A stretch of DNA of 64,000 nt from Oceanisphaera marina (GCF_014643915.1 NZ_BMKE01000003.1:124001-188000), one strand, 5' to 3'. Numbered from the stretch's first letter, positions 49,351-59,002 are shown. Notes: generated by a model from the sequence alone, not told the origin. Numbers and translations: made by a program.

Positions 49351-50616
49351 TTACTGGTAATAATGCGGCAGTACTTTAACCAGCTTCACCATGTTGTTTT
49401 CCACATCCAGAATCTCAATCGGATAACCGGCGATCCGCAAGCCGATATTGGCCTCCGGGATGTCCTCCAGGTATTCGATGATCAGGCCATTCAGTGAGCG
49501 CGGCCCGTCATTGGGGAGTTGCCAGCCGAGTTCCTTGTTGATATCGCGGATGCTGGCCGAGCCTTCTATCAGATAAGTGCCATCAGCCTGGGGTTTGATT
49601 TCTTCACTCAGGGTTGGGCTGATAGTGGTGGTAAAGTCCCCGACTATTTCCTCCAGAATATCATCCAGCGTGACCAGCCCCTGAATATCTCCGTATTCAT
49701 CAACAATCAGACCAATGCGCTCTTTGTTACGCTGAAATTTCACCAGCTGTACATTCAGAGGGGTGGCTTCGGGAATGTAATACAGCTCACGCAGGGCGCG
49801 CATCATGTTGGATTTGCTGAATTCGTCCTTGGCCAGCAGGCGCAGCGCATCACGGGCGTGAATAAAGCCCAGCGCATCATCTATGTTGTCTCTGTACAGC
49901 AACACCTTGGTATGGGGGCTTTGCATCAGGCGCCGGCTGATGGTTTTCCAGTCCTGGGTGATATCGATACCGTAAATTTCGTTACGTGGCACCATGATGT
50001 CATCCACGGTTACCTTCTCCAGATCCAGGATAGACACCAGCATATCCTGGTGACGACGAGGGATCAGGGCGCCGGCTTCATTCACTATGGTGCGCAGCTC
50101 TTCCGAGCTGATGGCATTGTCTTCCTGGCCATGAGGATTGATGCGAAACAGCAGCAGCAGACCATTGGAAATGGCATTAATCATCCATACCGCCGGATAC
50201 AGAATCACCATCAGTGGCTTGAGCAGCAGCGAGGCCGGAAACGCCACGCGTTCCGGATAAAGCGCGGCCAGCGTCTTGGGCGTTACTTCGGCAAAAATAA
50301 GTACCACTACCGTCAGAGCCACAGTGGCAATGGCCACTCCGTAGTCGCCAAACAGGCGGATGGCGAGCAGGGTGGCAATGGCCGATGCCAGAATATTGAC
50401 CAGGTTATTACCGATCAAAATCAAGCCGATCAGCCGGTCTGGCCGAGACAGCAGCTTTTCCACTCTAAGCGCCGACTTGTGGTTATTTTGTGCCAGATGC
50501 CGCAACCGATAGCGGTTCAGCGACATCATGCCGGTTTCCGAACTGGAAAAAAAAGCAGAAATAAAGAGTAGTGCTATCAGGATACCGCCAAGGGTACCCG
50601 TGGATATTTCGTCCAA
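49351..50616 (-). CDS. yfjD: CNNM/CorB-like membrane protein (YfjD), DUF21-CBS-CorC_HlyC
   Basis: 421 residues from TTG 50616 with AGGA upstream. DUF21 membrane domain (four hydrophobic stretches to about 150, with SAFFSSSETGMMSLNRYRLRHL), a CBS pair (MVPRNEIYGI; VDEYGDIQGLVTLDDILEEIVG) and a C-terminal CorC_HlyC domain. The family handles Mg2+/Co2+ export. ypjD lies just upstream on the same strand (65 bp), as in E. coli. Confidence 0.93.
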   Translation of the reverse strand: MDEISTGTLGGILIALLFISAFFSSSETGMMSLNRYRLRHLAQNNHKSALRVEKLLSRPDRLIGLILIGNNLVNILASAIATLLAIRLFGDYGVAIATVALTVVVLIFAEVTPKTLAALYPERVAFPASLLLKPLMVILYPAVWMINAISNGLLLLFRINPHGQEDNAISSEELRTIVNEAGALIPRRHQDMLVSILDLEKVTVDDIMVPRNEIYGIDITQDWKTISRRLMQSPHTKVLLYRDNIDDALGFIHARDALRLLAKDEFSKSNMMRALRELYYIPEATPLNVQLVKFQRNKERIGLIVDEYGDIQGLVTLDDILEEIVGDFTTTISPTLSEEIKPQADGTYLIEGSASIRDINKELGWQLPNDGPRSLNGLIIEYLEDIPEANIGLRIAGYPIEILDVENNMVKLVKVLPHYYQ

Positions 50617-50681
50617 GCAGACCGTCCTGTGTCATAAAACCAATCAATTACTACGTTGTTGTTCGCATGCTATCAAGTAAG

Positions 50682-51470
50682 TTAACCCAGCAACACCTCG
50701 CGTACGAAGCGGCTGCCAAAATAGGCAAGCGTCAACAACAGGCTGCCGGCCACGCTGGTCCAGATGACTTTGCGGCCCCGCCAGCCAAGGCGATGATGTC
50801 CCCAGAGTAAACCGACATACACACACCAGGCAAGGATGGTAAGAATGGCCTTATGCGCCTTGCCGGGGCCGAACATATCCTGCAAAAAGAACAGGCCGGT
50901 AGAAATAGACAAGGTCAGCAGCACCACTCCCACAAACATGAGCCGGAACAGATAGCGTTCTATGGTCATCAAAGGGGGCATGGCGGGTAGCTTGGATAGT
51001 TTGTGTGATTTCAATCGGTTATTGAGGAAGCCCAGCAAAATTGCCAGCAAGGAAGCGATGACCAGCAATGAATAGGACATCAGTCCCAGGCCGATGTGCA
51101 ATAACACTTCGGGGCGGGTTTCCAGATGCATGCTGTAATAGCCGGGCAAAAGCAAATCAGCCGCCAGCAGCAGGCCGGCAAAGCCGTAGACCAGCGGCAT
51201 CAGTAACCAGATTTTGAAGCGGGTCACCAGCAGCGACATCAGCACGCAGATGATAAGGCTGACCAGAGATGCCACATTGAGCATGCTCAGGTTTTGCCCG
51301 GGAACCAGCACGACGGTGTCGAATAGCCAAAGGCCGTGCAGCAAAATAGCGCACAGCGCCGCCAGCAGGCTGTAGCGGCGACGCTCGTTTTGAGGGTTGA
51401 GCATGTTATGCACACAGGCGAAGGCCGCCAACAGATAAAATGCCATCGCCAAAACAGCAAGCAATTCCAT
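50682..51470 (-). CDS. ypjD: Inner-membrane CcsA/YpjD family protein
   Basis: 262 residues with eight hydrophobic segments and a conserved WGHHRLGWRGRKVIW segment near the end, typical of the cytochrome c assembly (CcsA) superfamily. The YpjD branch is linked with CorB-type ion transport in enterics and with ffh by position. Divergent from ffh, as in E. coli. A direct role in haem handling is not shown. Confidence 0.9.
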   Translation of the reverse strand: MELLAVLAMAFYLLAAFACVHNMLNPQNERRRYSLLAALCAILLHGLWLFDTVVLVPGQNLSMLNVASLVSLIICVLMSLLVTRFKIWLLMPLVYGFAGLLLAADLLLPGYYSMHLETRPEVLLHIGLGLMSYSLLVIASLLAILLGFLNNRLKSHKLSKLPAMPPLMTIERYLFRLMFVGVVLLTLSISTGLFFLQDMFGPGKAHKAILTILAWCVYVGLLWGHHRLGWRGRKVIWTSVAGSLLLTLAYFGSRFVREVLLG

Positions 51471-51613
51471 AATGAATTTAAGCCATTAACCGGTGAAATA
51501 AGAAGAATTGTCAGTATACCCTTAACGCCAAGCATATCGCCACCCAGCCTGCTTAAGTTCGGCGGATAACTTGGGTATACTAGGGGTAATTATCGCCAAT
51601 TGCGGGCTACATC

Positions 51614-52999
51614 ATGTTTGAAAATCTTACCGAAAGATTGTCACGTACCCTGAAAAACATCAGTGGTCGCGGTCGTCTGACCGAAGACAATATCAAAGAA
51701 ACCCTGCGTGAAGTGCGCATGGCGCTGCTGGAAGCCGATGTTGCGCTGCCGGTAGTACGAGAATTCGTTAACCGGGTCAAAGAGCGTGCCGTTGGTCAGG
51801 AAGTCTCCAAATCCCTGAGTCCGGGCCAGGCTTTCATTAAAATAGTGAACGCCGAACTGGTCTCGGTCATGGGCGAAGCCAACGAGGAACTCAACCTGTC
51901 GGTGACGCCGCCGGCGGTGATCCTGATGGCGGGTTTGCAGGGTGCGGGTAAAACCACTTCTGTGGGCAAGCTGGCCAAATACCTGAAAGAGCGGCACAAG
52001 AAAAAAGTACTGGTGGTGAGCACCGACGTGTATCGTCCTGCGGCCATCAAGCAGCTGGAAACGCTGGCTGCCGATCTGAACGTGGAGTGCTTCCCCAGTA
52101 ATATCGAGCAAAATCCGGTAGATATTGGCCGCAATGCGCTGGATTACGGTCGCAAGCAATTCTTCGACGTCTTGCTGGTGGATACTGCCGGTCGTTTGCA
52201 CGTTGATGAAAAAATGATGGATGAAATCCAGCAGCTGCATCAGGCCATCAACCCGATTGAAACCCTGTTCGTGGTTGATGCCATGACCGGTCAGGATGCG
52301 GCCAACACCGCCAAGGCGTTCAGCGAAGCACTGCCCTTGACCGGTGTGATACTGACCAAGGCCGATGGTGATGCACGCGGTGGTGCCGCGCTGTCGGTGC
52401 GCCACATTACCGGCAAGCCGATTAAGTTTATCGGTATGGGTGAAAAAATCGAGGCCCTTGAACCTTTTCATCCCGAGCGTATTGCCTCGCGTATTCTGGG
52501 CATGGGCGACATGCTGTCGCTGATCGACCAGATGGAACGTTCGGTCGACAAAGACAAAGCCGCCGAAATGGCGCAAAAGCTGAAAAAAGGCAAAGGCTTC
52601 GATCTGGAAGATTTTCGCGATCAGCTGGCACAAATGCGCGACATGGGCGGCATGATGAGCCTGATGGATAAACTACCGGGCATGAGCCAGTTACCCGATA
52701 ACGTAAAAGATCAGGTAAATGACAAGCTGACTGTGCGCATGGAAGCCATTATCGGCTCTATGACACCCAAAGAGCGCCGTCATCCGGACTTGATCAAAGG
52801 ATCGCGCAAGCGCCGTATCGCGCTCGGTTCCGGCACCGAAGTGCAGGAAGTAAACAAGTTGCTCAAGCAGTTTACCCAGATGCAGAAAATGATGAAAAAG
52901 ATGTCTGGCAAGGGTGGCATGCGCAAGATGATGAGCCAGATGAAAGGCATGATGGGCCCGGGCGGCATGGGCGGTGGCGGGGGTCGCGGCCCCTTCTAA
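51614..52999 (+). CDS. ffh: Signal recognition particle protein Ffh
   Basis: 461 residues. N domain, then the G domain with GLQGAGKTTSVGKLAKYL, DTAGRLHVDE and TKADGDARGGAALS, and the Met-rich M domain that binds 4.5S RNA and signal sequences (runs of MQKMMKKMSGKGGMRKMM, ending in a Gly-rich tail). Works with FtsY in membrane targeting. A TATACT -10 candidate lies at 51576-51581. Confidence 0.97.
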   Translation: MFENLTERLSRTLKNISGRGRLTEDNIKETLREVRMALLEADVALPVVREFVNRVKERAVGQEVSKSLSPGQAFIKIVNAELVSVMGEANEELNLSVTPPAVILMAGLQGAGKTTSVGKLAKYLKERHKKKVLVVSTDVYRPAAIKQLETLAADLNVECFPSNIEQNPVDIGRNALDYGRKQFFDVLLVDTAGRLHVDEKMMDEIQQLHQAINPIETLFVVDAMTGQDAANTAKAFSEALPLTGVILTKADGDARGGAALSVRHITGKPIKFIGMGEKIEALEPFHPERIASRILGMGDMLSLIDQMERSVDKDKAAEMAQKLKKGKGFDLEDFRDQLAQMRDMGGMMSLMDKLPGMSQLPDNVKDQVNDKLTVRMEAIIGSMTPKERRHPDLIKGSRKRRIALGSGTEVQEVNKLLKQFTQMQKMMKKMSGKGGMRKMMSQMKGMMGPGGMGGGGGRGPF

Positions 53000-53110
53000 T
53001 CGTACTGTTTAATCCGTACTCCAGGCACAACACAGTCATCAAGCCGGTAACGGGCCTCGCCATAAACAGATGGCAGGCTGATTATTGGCGGTGGCTGCGT
53101 GCCAATTTGG

Positions 53111-53138
53111 TTGCATTGTCAGCGCATTGGAGTACAAT
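53111..53138 (+). promoter_or_regulatory. Promoter of the rpsP operon
   Basis: TTGCAT (53111-53116), 16-bp spacer, TACAAT (53133-53138), a near-consensus Sigma70 promoter 72 bp before the rpsP start. Confidence 0.65.
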
Positions 53139-53158
53139 TGCGCAGCTTATTTTAAGCC

Positions 53159-53183
53159 AAGGTTCGCACTGTCTGCGGACCTT
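53159..53183 (+). promoter_or_regulatory. Leader hairpin of rpsP
   Basis: AAGGTTCGCA pairs with TGCGGACCTT (one G-U pair) around CTGTC and is followed by a T-rich GTTTGTTTC. It lies in the 5' leader, 26 bp before the ATG, and could attenuate or stabilise the ribosomal-protein mRNA. Confidence 0.5.
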
Positions 53184-53209
53184 GTTTGTTTCAGTATATA
53201 GAGGACGAT

Positions 53210-53461
53210 ATGGTAACCATTCGTTTACAACGTGGTGGCGCAAAAAAGCGTCCGTTCTACCAGGTAGTTGTTGCAGATAGCCGTTATGCTCGCGATGGTC
53301 GTTTCATCGAGAAAGTAGGTTTCTTCAACCCTATTGCTTCTGGCCAAGCAGAAAAACTGCGTTTGGACCTTGAGCGTATCAACCATTGGGTTGGCCAAGG
53401 CGCTACCGTGTCTGAGCGTGTAGCCAAATTGGTAAAAGACGCAGCCAAAGCAGCGGCCTAA
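53210..53461 (+). CDS. rpsP: 30S ribosomal protein S16
   Basis: 83 residues beginning [28 protein letters not shown] 53210 follows GAGG; the longer frame from 53186 lies in the leader. First gene of the conserved rpsP-rimM-trmD-rplS operon. Confidence 0.98.
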   Translation: MVTIRLQRGGAKKRPFYQVVVADSRYARDGRFIEKVGFFNPIASGQAEKLRLDLERINHWVGQGATVSERVAKLVKDAAKAAA

Positions 53462-53486
53462 GTCTTGTTAAAGGTAGGGAATTAAA

Positions 53487-54008
53487 GTGAGCGAACCTGT
53501 AGTTGTAGGCCAACTGGGCGCCGTTTACGGCATTAAAGGTTGGTTGAAGGTCAACTCCTTTACCGACCAACCAGAAGGCATTTTCGATTATCGGCCCTGG
53601 CTGATGAAAGACGGTAGCAACTGGCGTGAAATTCAGGTAACTGCGTGGAAGCGTCATGGCAAGGGTCTGATTTGCAAACTGATCGACATCGATCAGCGCG
53701 AACAGGCACAATTGCTAACCGGCACCGACATCGCGGTGAGTGCAGCTTCTTTTGCCGCATTACCCGAAGATGAATTCTACTGGCGCGATCTTATCGGTTG
53801 TCGGGTGAAGAACACCAAAGGCTATGATTTTGGCTTGGTGACTCAGCTGATGGAAACCGGTTCTAACGATGTGCTGGTAGTAAAAGCGAATGCCAACGAT
53901 GCTTTTGGTCAAAGCGAGCGGTTAGTTCCGTTTGTGGAAGATCAGGTAATAAAGTCTGTGAATATTACAGACAGCATCATAGAAATTGATTGGGAACCGG
54001 ATTTTTAA
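53487..54008 (+). CDS. rimM: 16S rRNA processing protein RimM
   Basis: 173 residues from GTG 53487. [22 protein letters not shown] is the family opening, and a PRC-barrel domain with [10 protein letters not shown] forms the C-terminal half. It binds S19 and the 30S head during maturation. Confidence 0.96.
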   Translation: MSEPVVVGQLGAVYGIKGWLKVNSFTDQPEGIFDYRPWLMKDGSNWREIQVTAWKRHGKGLICKLIDIDQREQAQLLTGTDIAVSAASFAALPEDEFYWRDLIGCRVKNTKGYDFGLVTQLMETGSNDVLVVKANANDAFGQSERLVPFVEDQVIKSVNITDSIIEIDWEPDF

Positions 54009-54035
54009 CTCGAGTCACATTGCGCGGAGAGAATC

Positions 54036-54785
54036 ATGTGGATAGGGGTTGTTAGCCTCTTCCCGGAGATGTTCCGGGCAGTATCTGACTATGGAGTAAC
54101 CGGGCGGGCCGTAAAAGATGGCCTGCTGACATTTGAATGCTGGAATCCACGGGATTTCACCCGGGACAAACACCGCACTGTCGATGACAGACCCTATGGG
54201 GGCGGACCCGGGATGCTGATGATGGTTCAGCCACTGCGTGATGCCATAGCGGCTGCGCGGCAAGCGGCGGGCGAGGGAGCTAAAGTTATTTATCTTTCTC
54301 CTCAGGGTCGCAAGCTGGATCAGCAAGGCGTAACCGAACTGGTCACCAATAAGAAACTTATTCTGGTCGCCGGTCGGTATGAAGGAGTGGACGAGCGGGT
54401 AATCCAGGCCGATGTCGACGAAGAGTGGTCGGTGGGGGATTATGTGCTCAGTGGTGGTGAGTTGCCGGCCATGGTGCTGGTGGATGCGGTGGCCCGTTTG
54501 GTGCCCGGCGTTCTGGGTGACATGGCGAGTGCCGAGCAAGACTCCTTCACAGAAGGCTTGCTGGATCATCCTCACTACACGCGTCCTGAACAACTGGCGG
54601 GAATGGCCGTTCCCAAAGTGTTGTTGAGTGGCAACCACGCCGAGGTGGACAGTTGGAGAATGCAGCAGTCGTTGGGTCGTACCTGGTTAAGAAGACCGGA
54701 ACTCTTAAACAACCTAGCTCTGACTGACGAGCAAGAGCAGCTTCTTGCCCAATTCGTTCGCAATCATCGCGAATCAGAACAGTAG
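54036..54785 (+). CDS. trmD: tRNA (guanine37-N1)-methyltransferase TrmD
   Basis: 249 residues. SPOUT fold with the trefoil knot formed by [13 protein letters not shown] and [21 protein letters not shown]; the [10 protein letters not shown] loop and HPHYTRPE are family motifs. Makes m1G37, which prevents +1 frameshifting. Confidence 0.97.
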   Translation: MWIGVVSLFPEMFRAVSDYGVTGRAVKDGLLTFECWNPRDFTRDKHRTVDDRPYGGGPGMLMMVQPLRDAIAAARQAAGEGAKVIYLSPQGRKLDQQGVTELVTNKKLILVAGRYEGVDERVIQADVDEEWSVGDYVLSGGELPAMVLVDAVARLVPGVLGDMASAEQDSFTEGLLDHPHYTRPEQLAGMAVPKVLLSGNHAEVDSWRMQQSLGRTWLRRPELLNNLALTDEQEQLLAQFVRNHRESEQ

Positions 54786-54817
54786 AGTTTTCAGTTTACC
54801 CTAGGTAAGGAAATATC

Positions 54818-55180
54818 ATGAGCAACATCATTAAGCAGCTTGAAGACGAACAATTGCGTACCGATATCCCTGAGTTCGGCCCAGGCGATACCGTACGTGT
54901 ACAAGTACGCGTTGCCGAAGGCGGCAAAGAGCGTCTGCAGGCTTACGAAGGCGTGGTAATTGCCGTTCGTAACCGTGGCCTGCACTCTGCATTCACCGTG
55001 CGTAAAATTTCTAACGGTGAAGGCGTTGAGCGTACTTTCCAGACTCACAGCCCGTTGATCGGCAGCGTAGAACTGAAGCGTCGTGGCGCCGTGCGTCGCG
55101 CCAAGCTTTACTATCTGCGTGATCGTGCCGGTAAGTCTGCTCGTATTAAAGAGCGTCTTACTCCGCGCGGCAGCAAGTAA
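54818..55180 (+). CDS. rplS: 50S ribosomal protein L19
   Basis: 120 residues, slightly longer than E. coli L19 (115). [32 protein letters not shown] and the [27 protein letters not shown] end are unmistakable. Last gene of the operon, followed by an intrinsic terminator. Confidence 0.98.
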   Translation: MSNIIKQLEDEQLRTDIPEFGPGDTVRVQVRVAEGGKERLQAYEGVVIAVRNRGLHSAFTVRKISNGEGVERTFQTHSPLIGSVELKRRGAVRRAKLYYLRDRAGKSARIKERLTPRGSK

Positions 55181-55199
55181 TAAGCCGACCGGTTGTGTC

Positions 55200-55227
55200 A
55201 AAAGGCCCGCATTTGCGGGCCTTTTTG
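55200..55227 (+). terminator. Intrinsic terminator after rplS
   Basis: AAAAGGCCCGC pairs with GCGGGCCTTTT around ATTT, followed by T residues. Confidence 0.93.
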
Positions 55228-55265
55228 TTATGTGCCGGCAGGGAGGCGTAAGACGAAAACAAAGC

Positions 55266-55515
55266 GGTACGCCTTACGCGGTATGCCGGACGTACAAGAC
55301 AAACATCGGTCTTGGGTCGGTGTTATGCTTTATGCCGTCATGCTGATACTGAGTTGAGTTCAGCATGACGAAGCTTCAGTATCGGCATGACGGACCCGGT
55401 ATCTGCTTTTCTGTTTTAAAGGCAAGATCCAGACCTTCGTCAGGATGACGGCTTACGTGTAAGATAGGCACCGAACCTGATTCTTTACTTACAGCGTAAG
55501 GCGTACAGTGTGATA
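55266..55515. repeat. Two TACG-type 7-bp-phased arrays and a GTCATGCTGA palindrome in the rplS-MFS gap
   Basis: The 347-bp gap holds no gene. GGTACGC CTTACGC GGTATGC CGGACGT is at 55266-55293, and CTTACAG CGTAAGG CGTACAG TGTGATA at 55488-55515; each keeps 7-bp phase. Between them GTCATGCTGA faces TCAGCATGAC (55337-55369), and GTCAGGATGACGG near 55439 resembles a segment at about 17896. The second array ends 33 bp before the MFS start and may overlie its promoter. Confidence 0.65.
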
Positions 55516-55547
55516 CGTGTCACTTGGTTTTGAGATAAGGAATTCAA

Positions 55548-56729
55548 ATGCCTATTACGGTGTGGGGTCTGGCGGTGGCCCAGGCGTTGCTGATGTCGGG
55601 TAATATACTGCTGGTGTCCATTTCGGCACTGGTGGGACAAGAGCTGGCCGTTCATCTGGCGTTAATCACCCTGCCCATTGCTTTTCAGTTTCTGGGGCTG
55701 ATTATCGCCACCTTGCCTGCGGCGCACCTGATGCAGAAGCTGGGGCGCAAGACAGGATTCGTGCTGGGCAATCTTGTTGGCCTGTTGGGCACCTGGGTGG
55801 CATTGCAGGGACTGATAGCGAGCAGCCTGACTGTGTTTTCGCTTGGTACCTTTTTGATTGGCATCGCCATTGGAGTGGGGCAGCAATACCGCTTTGCCGC
55901 CCTGGAAGCCTGTGCGGTTGCCCTGCATTCCCGCGCCATCAGTATGGTGATGGCCGGTGGGGTATTGGCGGCGATAATCGGGCCCAATCTGGCAATATTA
56001 TCTCAAGACTGGCATGCGGCCAGCCCTTATGCCGGTGCTTTTTATGGCCTGTTTGGTCTGTATCTGGTGGCTTTGTTATTAATCGTGCTGCTGCCTCTTC
56101 CCAAGCCAAGCATTCTTCATGTGCAGACCGAAATCAGAAGCTATCGTGCATTGTTTCGCCAGCCTTTACTGCTGGCAGCAGTGGCCTCCGGCATGATTGG
56201 TTATGGCGTCATGGTGTTGATCATGACCGCCACGCCGCTGGCAATGAATCATCATCAACACGACTTTAATGCCACCGCCCATGTGATCCAGTGGCATGTA
56301 CTGGGCATGTTTGTGCCGTCCTTTTTTACCGGCAGCCTGATCCGGCGCTTCACTACACGCAGAGTCATTTTATGGGGCTGTGCCGCCTTGTTGTTGAGCG
56401 TGGCAGTTAATTTGTCGGGGCAAGGATTTTGGCATTACTGGCTGGGCTTACTGTTGTTGGGCGTAGGCTGGAACTTTACCTTTATCGGCGCTACGCATTT
56501 ACTGACCTTCAGCTATCTGCCCGCCGAAAAAGCCAAGGTGCAGGGAATTAACGAGTTTCTGGTATTCACGGCGGCGGCTCTGGGCAGCCTGTTTGCCGGC
56601 CAAGGGCTGGTATTGTTAGGGTGGGCATGGCTGAATCTGTTTGCCATCCCCTGGATTTTGCTGGTTGCCATGCTGATTTGGCGACTGAAGGAACAGACGC
56701 CAAGCATAGCTATCAGCGAACAGCCCTAA
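55548..56729 (+). CDS. MFS transporter of unknown substrate
   Basis: 393 residues with about twelve hydrophobic segments. The loop HLMQKLGRKTGFVLGN between helices 2 and 3 is a version of the MFS motif A. Export of drugs or metabolites is typical for this size, but no residue points to a substrate. Start ATG 55548 has AAGGAA upstream. Its stop is 2 bp from the left end of MITE copy 3, so its native terminator may have been displaced. Confidence 0.85.
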   Translation: MPITVWGLAVAQALLMSGNILLVSISALVGQELAVHLALITLPIAFQFLGLIIATLPAAHLMQKLGRKTGFVLGNLVGLLGTWVALQGLIASSLTVFSLGTFLIGIAIGVGQQYRFAALEACAVALHSRAISMVMAGGVLAAIIGPNLAILSQDWHAASPYAGAFYGLFGLYLVALLLIVLLPLPKPSILHVQTEIRSYRALFRQPLLLAAVASGMIGYGVMVLIMTATPLAMNHHQHDFNATAHVIQWHVLGMFVPSFFTGSLIRRFTTRRVILWGCAALLLSVAVNLSGQGFWHYWLGLLLLGVGWNFTFIGATHLLTFSYLPAEKAKVQGINEFLVFTAAALGSLFAGQGLVLLGWAWLNLFAIPWILLVAMLIWRLKEQTPSIAISEQP

Positions 56730-56731
56730 GC

Positions 56732-57050
56732 CTGTCTCTTAGTCACAAGTCGCTAGCAAGTAAATAATGCACAGAGCCAGCTCGGTAGCTTCCTCCGACA
56801 CGCTTCAAGCACTTCCATGTGGCGCTCAGCACATGACTTCCCTGTCATGTGATGGTCGGCTGAGGCTATCCCAGCAGCCTCTTCTTAGCCTCTGAGCTGT
56901 CGGCCGGTAATATTGACAGACCACTGTGCTGCCAATGGGAAGGCAGAGGGTGTCTGCTCAGCCGACCATCCGCGCCAAGGATGGCGCGGCTGAGCCTACA
57001 GGGACCGTATTTACGGCGAGTCGGGGGAGCGGGCACTTTGTCCGACCTTT
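56732..57050. mobile_element. Tn5-like MITE, copy 3, with one clear terminus
   Basis: CTGTCTCTTAGTCACAAGT at 56732 is identical to the copy-1 terminus and is followed by TAAATAATGCACAGAG and GAGGCTATCCCAGC as in copy 2. Further in, CACATGAC/GTCATGTG forms a hairpin, and 56938-57023 is the inverted copy of the copy-1 module. I find no matching right terminus before mutH, nor a repeat of the left flank GCCCTAAGC, so the right end is lost or the boundary given is approximate. Confidence 0.6.
56938..57023. repeat. Hairpin module shared, inverted, with MITE copy 1
   Basis: Reverse complement of 3831-3915 with a handful of differences; same nested palindrome (GCTCAGCCG/CGGCTGAGC with CGCGCCA/TGGCGCG inside). 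Confidence 0.75.
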
Positions 57051-57051
57051 T

Positions 57052-57092
57052 GTAGAACAACCAAATAGATCAGTTATTTAATCTATTTGTTC
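57052..57092 (-). terminator. AT-rich hairpin after mutH (possible terminator)
   Basis: AGAACAA...ATAGAT faces ATCTATTTGTTCT with a 4-bp bulge just beyond the mutH stop. The stem is long but A+T rich and no clean T tract follows, so terminator activity is only likely. Confidence 0.4.
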
Positions 57093-57097
57093 TAAGT

Positions 57098-57775
57098 CTA
57101 AAGCATGAAATGCCGGGCCAGCAGGGCGGCGGTAAATTGTGTTTTCAGGTAAAAACCCCGGGGCAGCGTCATAATTGCCTGACCCTGGTCGCCAATGGCT
57201 TCGGTCAGAGCACGACTGTTGGCGGCCTTGGGTCTTAGCTGCAATACCTGGCCGTGTCGTGCGCTGATATTCTGTACCTGGCCCAAGCTTATCAATTCCA
57301 TGATCTCTTCCCAGTCCTGGCGTAACAGGTGTTCTTGCTCTGTACTGGGCTGCCATAATAAAGGCTGGCCAATCATTCTGTTACCCGGCGCCAGGCTACG
57401 CTCGCCAATAATGGGGATCCACAACACGCAGGACAGCTTGTTGCGTACATTTGAGTCCTGCCAGCGCAGGCCGCTGATCCCGGTGAGCGGTGCCACACTT
57501 ACAAAGGTGGTTTCCAGTGGCTTGCCCCGGCTGTCTACCGGGATCGTTTTCAGCTCTACACCCAGTTCGGGAAAATCCTGCTCTGGCTTGGATCCGGCAC
57601 TGGCACCTAATGCCTGCTCCAGCAGCTGACCAATCCAGCCTTTGTCCCTTCGCAGATTTGGTGGCGTGGCTATCGCCTGCATCTCTGCCAACTCCCTCAA
57701 AGACAAGCCGGCCAGCTGTTCGGCATTGTTCAGCAAGCTGGGGATGGAAGCGGGTCGTTTAGCGTACTTGTTCAC
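57098..57775 (-). CDS. mutH: DNA mismatch-repair endonuclease MutH
   Basis: Nicks the unmethylated strand at hemimethylated GATC sites under MutL control, so its presence implies Dam methylation. 225 residues from GTG 57775, which has GGAGG 9 bp upstream. Catalytic residues sit in the segment from [21 protein letters not shown] (Asp then Glu-x-Lys), and [13 protein letters not shown] and [20 protein letters not shown] are family hallmarks. Confidence 0.95.
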   Translation of the reverse strand: MNKYAKRPASIPSLLNNAEQLAGLSLRELAEMQAIATPPNLRRDKGWIGQLLEQALGASAGSKPEQDFPELGVELKTIPVDSRGKPLETTFVSVAPLTGISGLRWQDSNVRNKLSCVLWIPIIGERSLAPGNRMIGQPLLWQPSTEQEHLLRQDWEEIMELISLGQVQNISARHGQVLQLRPKAANSRALTEAIGDQGQAIMTLPRGFYLKTQFTAALLARHFML

Positions 57776-57807
57776 AATACCCAACCTCCATGAAAAATTG
57801 ACTATCG

Positions 57808-58270
57808 AATCAGCTGTTTATGTAAGCTAATGATTTAAAGATACTTATAGATTAACTTATTGTCGCAGGCCCAGATGCTAGGCCATGTACTGCTTTGCCC
57901 GATCTATAAACAGCTTGCTATACCAGTTTATCCACAGAAATTCTGGATAACCGCTGACAACAACAATTTTACTATTTTAACCGAGTATGAATAGCAATAA
58001 ATTGCATTTTTTTGTTGCTGCTGCCACTTTGTTTATAGGGTGATTGTGGATAACTTACTTGTGGTTGTTTTTTGTACAGTGAAACTTGCTAACAATGAAG
58101 GCATTTTTGTGTGGGCTGTGAAAAGATCCAGCAAGATCCTTTTTTGTTGAATTAAGTTGTTGATTTTAAAGAGTTGTATTTTTGATTTTTAACGTGTTTT
58201 CCTGTGTTATCAGCAGCCGTTATAAGATAAGATCGCAAGCTATACAGCCTTTATCACAAGCTTATCCACA
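57808..58270. promoter_or_regulatory. Candidate DARS2: DnaA-box cluster between mutH and rppH
   Basis: A 665-bp A+T-rich gap with no gene. It holds three perfect DnaA boxes: TTATCCACA at 57928-57936 and 58262-58270, and the inverse TGTGGATAA at 58045-58053; an 8/9 inverse box TCTGGATAA sits at 57942-57950, 5 bp from the first. An IHF-consensus match AATCAGCTGTTTA is at 57808-57820, and four GATC sites lie between 57901 and 58232. In E. coli the mutH-rppH(ygdP) gap is DARS2, which recharges DnaA with ATP through DnaA, IHF and Fis. Same neighbours and same site types support orthology. Confidence 0.75.
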
Positions 58271-58440
58271 CAATTTGGGGGAAAGCGGATCGGTAGAGAT
58301 TCTTTTCTGTTTATAACTATTGACAAAAACACAAGTTATTCAACGTTGCTGTAACGCCCCCAGGTTTACAGCATCATTTGCCGGGAATAGGGGAATATGG
58401 AACAATCCTTTCTATGTTATTTTTTTAGTCTGGTGATTGC

Positions 58441-58953
58441 GTGATAGATGGTGACGGCTTTCGTCCCAATGTAGGCATAGTGCTCTGCAGTCGCAAAGGC
58501 CAGGTGTTATGGGCCAGACGCTACGGGCAACATTCTTGGCAATTCCCCCAGGGGGGAGTAGACGACGGCGAAACGCCGGAACAGTCCATGTACCGAGAAT
58601 TGTATGAGGAAATCGGGCTCAGGCCCGAGCATGTGACCTTGCTGGCGGTGACTCGTCACTGGCTAAAATACAAGCTGCCCAAGCGCCTGGTGCGCTGGGA
58701 CAGCAATCCTGTATGCATTGGCCAGAAGCAGAAGTGGTTTTTGTTGCGACTGGAATCTGAAGACGAAGCACATATTGAGTTTGGCTGTCATGGGCAGCCC
58801 GAATTCGATGATTGGCGCTGGGTCAGTTACTGGTACCCGGTGCGGCAGGTGGTTTCTTTCAAGCGCGAAGTCTACCGACGGGTATTGAAGGAGTTTGCCC
58901 CCATTGTAATGGCAGAACAGGGCCGACGAGACGGCCGAAAACGGCACCGATAA
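58441..58953 (+). CDS. rppH: RNA pyrophosphohydrolase RppH
   Basis: 170 residues from GTG 58441. The Nudix box [22 protein letters not shown] is complete. It removes the 5' pyrophosphate from mRNA and triggers RNase E decay. The opening [15 protein letters not shown] matches E. coli. ptsP follows after 49 bp. Confidence 0.96.
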   Translation: MIDGDGFRPNVGIVLCSRKGQVLWARRYGQHSWQFPQGGVDDGETPEQSMYRELYEEIGLRPEHVTLLAVTRHWLKYKLPKRLVRWDSNPVCIGQKQKWFLLRLESEDEAHIEFGCHGQPEFDDWRWVSYWYPVRQVVSFKREVYRRVLKEFAPIVMAEQGRRDGRKRHR

Positions 58954-59002
58954 AAGCGAGCCGTACGTTTGGCGCATATCAGTATTTAAGGAGTAGGCGG
59001 CA

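Noticed and set aside
49519-50571. 350-codon open frame antisense to the CorB-like gene
   Set aside because: Shadow frame; no recognisable domain, while the opposite strand encodes DUF21-CBS-CorC_HlyC.
51641-52633. 330-codon open frame antisense to ffh
   Set aside because: Shadow of the ffh codon pattern with no family features.
57776-58440. Chromosomal replication origin (oriC)
   Set aside because: DnaA boxes and A+T richness fit, but there is no dnaA, dnaN or mnmG nearby and no clear set of 13-mer unwinding repeats; the mutH-rppH position points to DARS2 instead.
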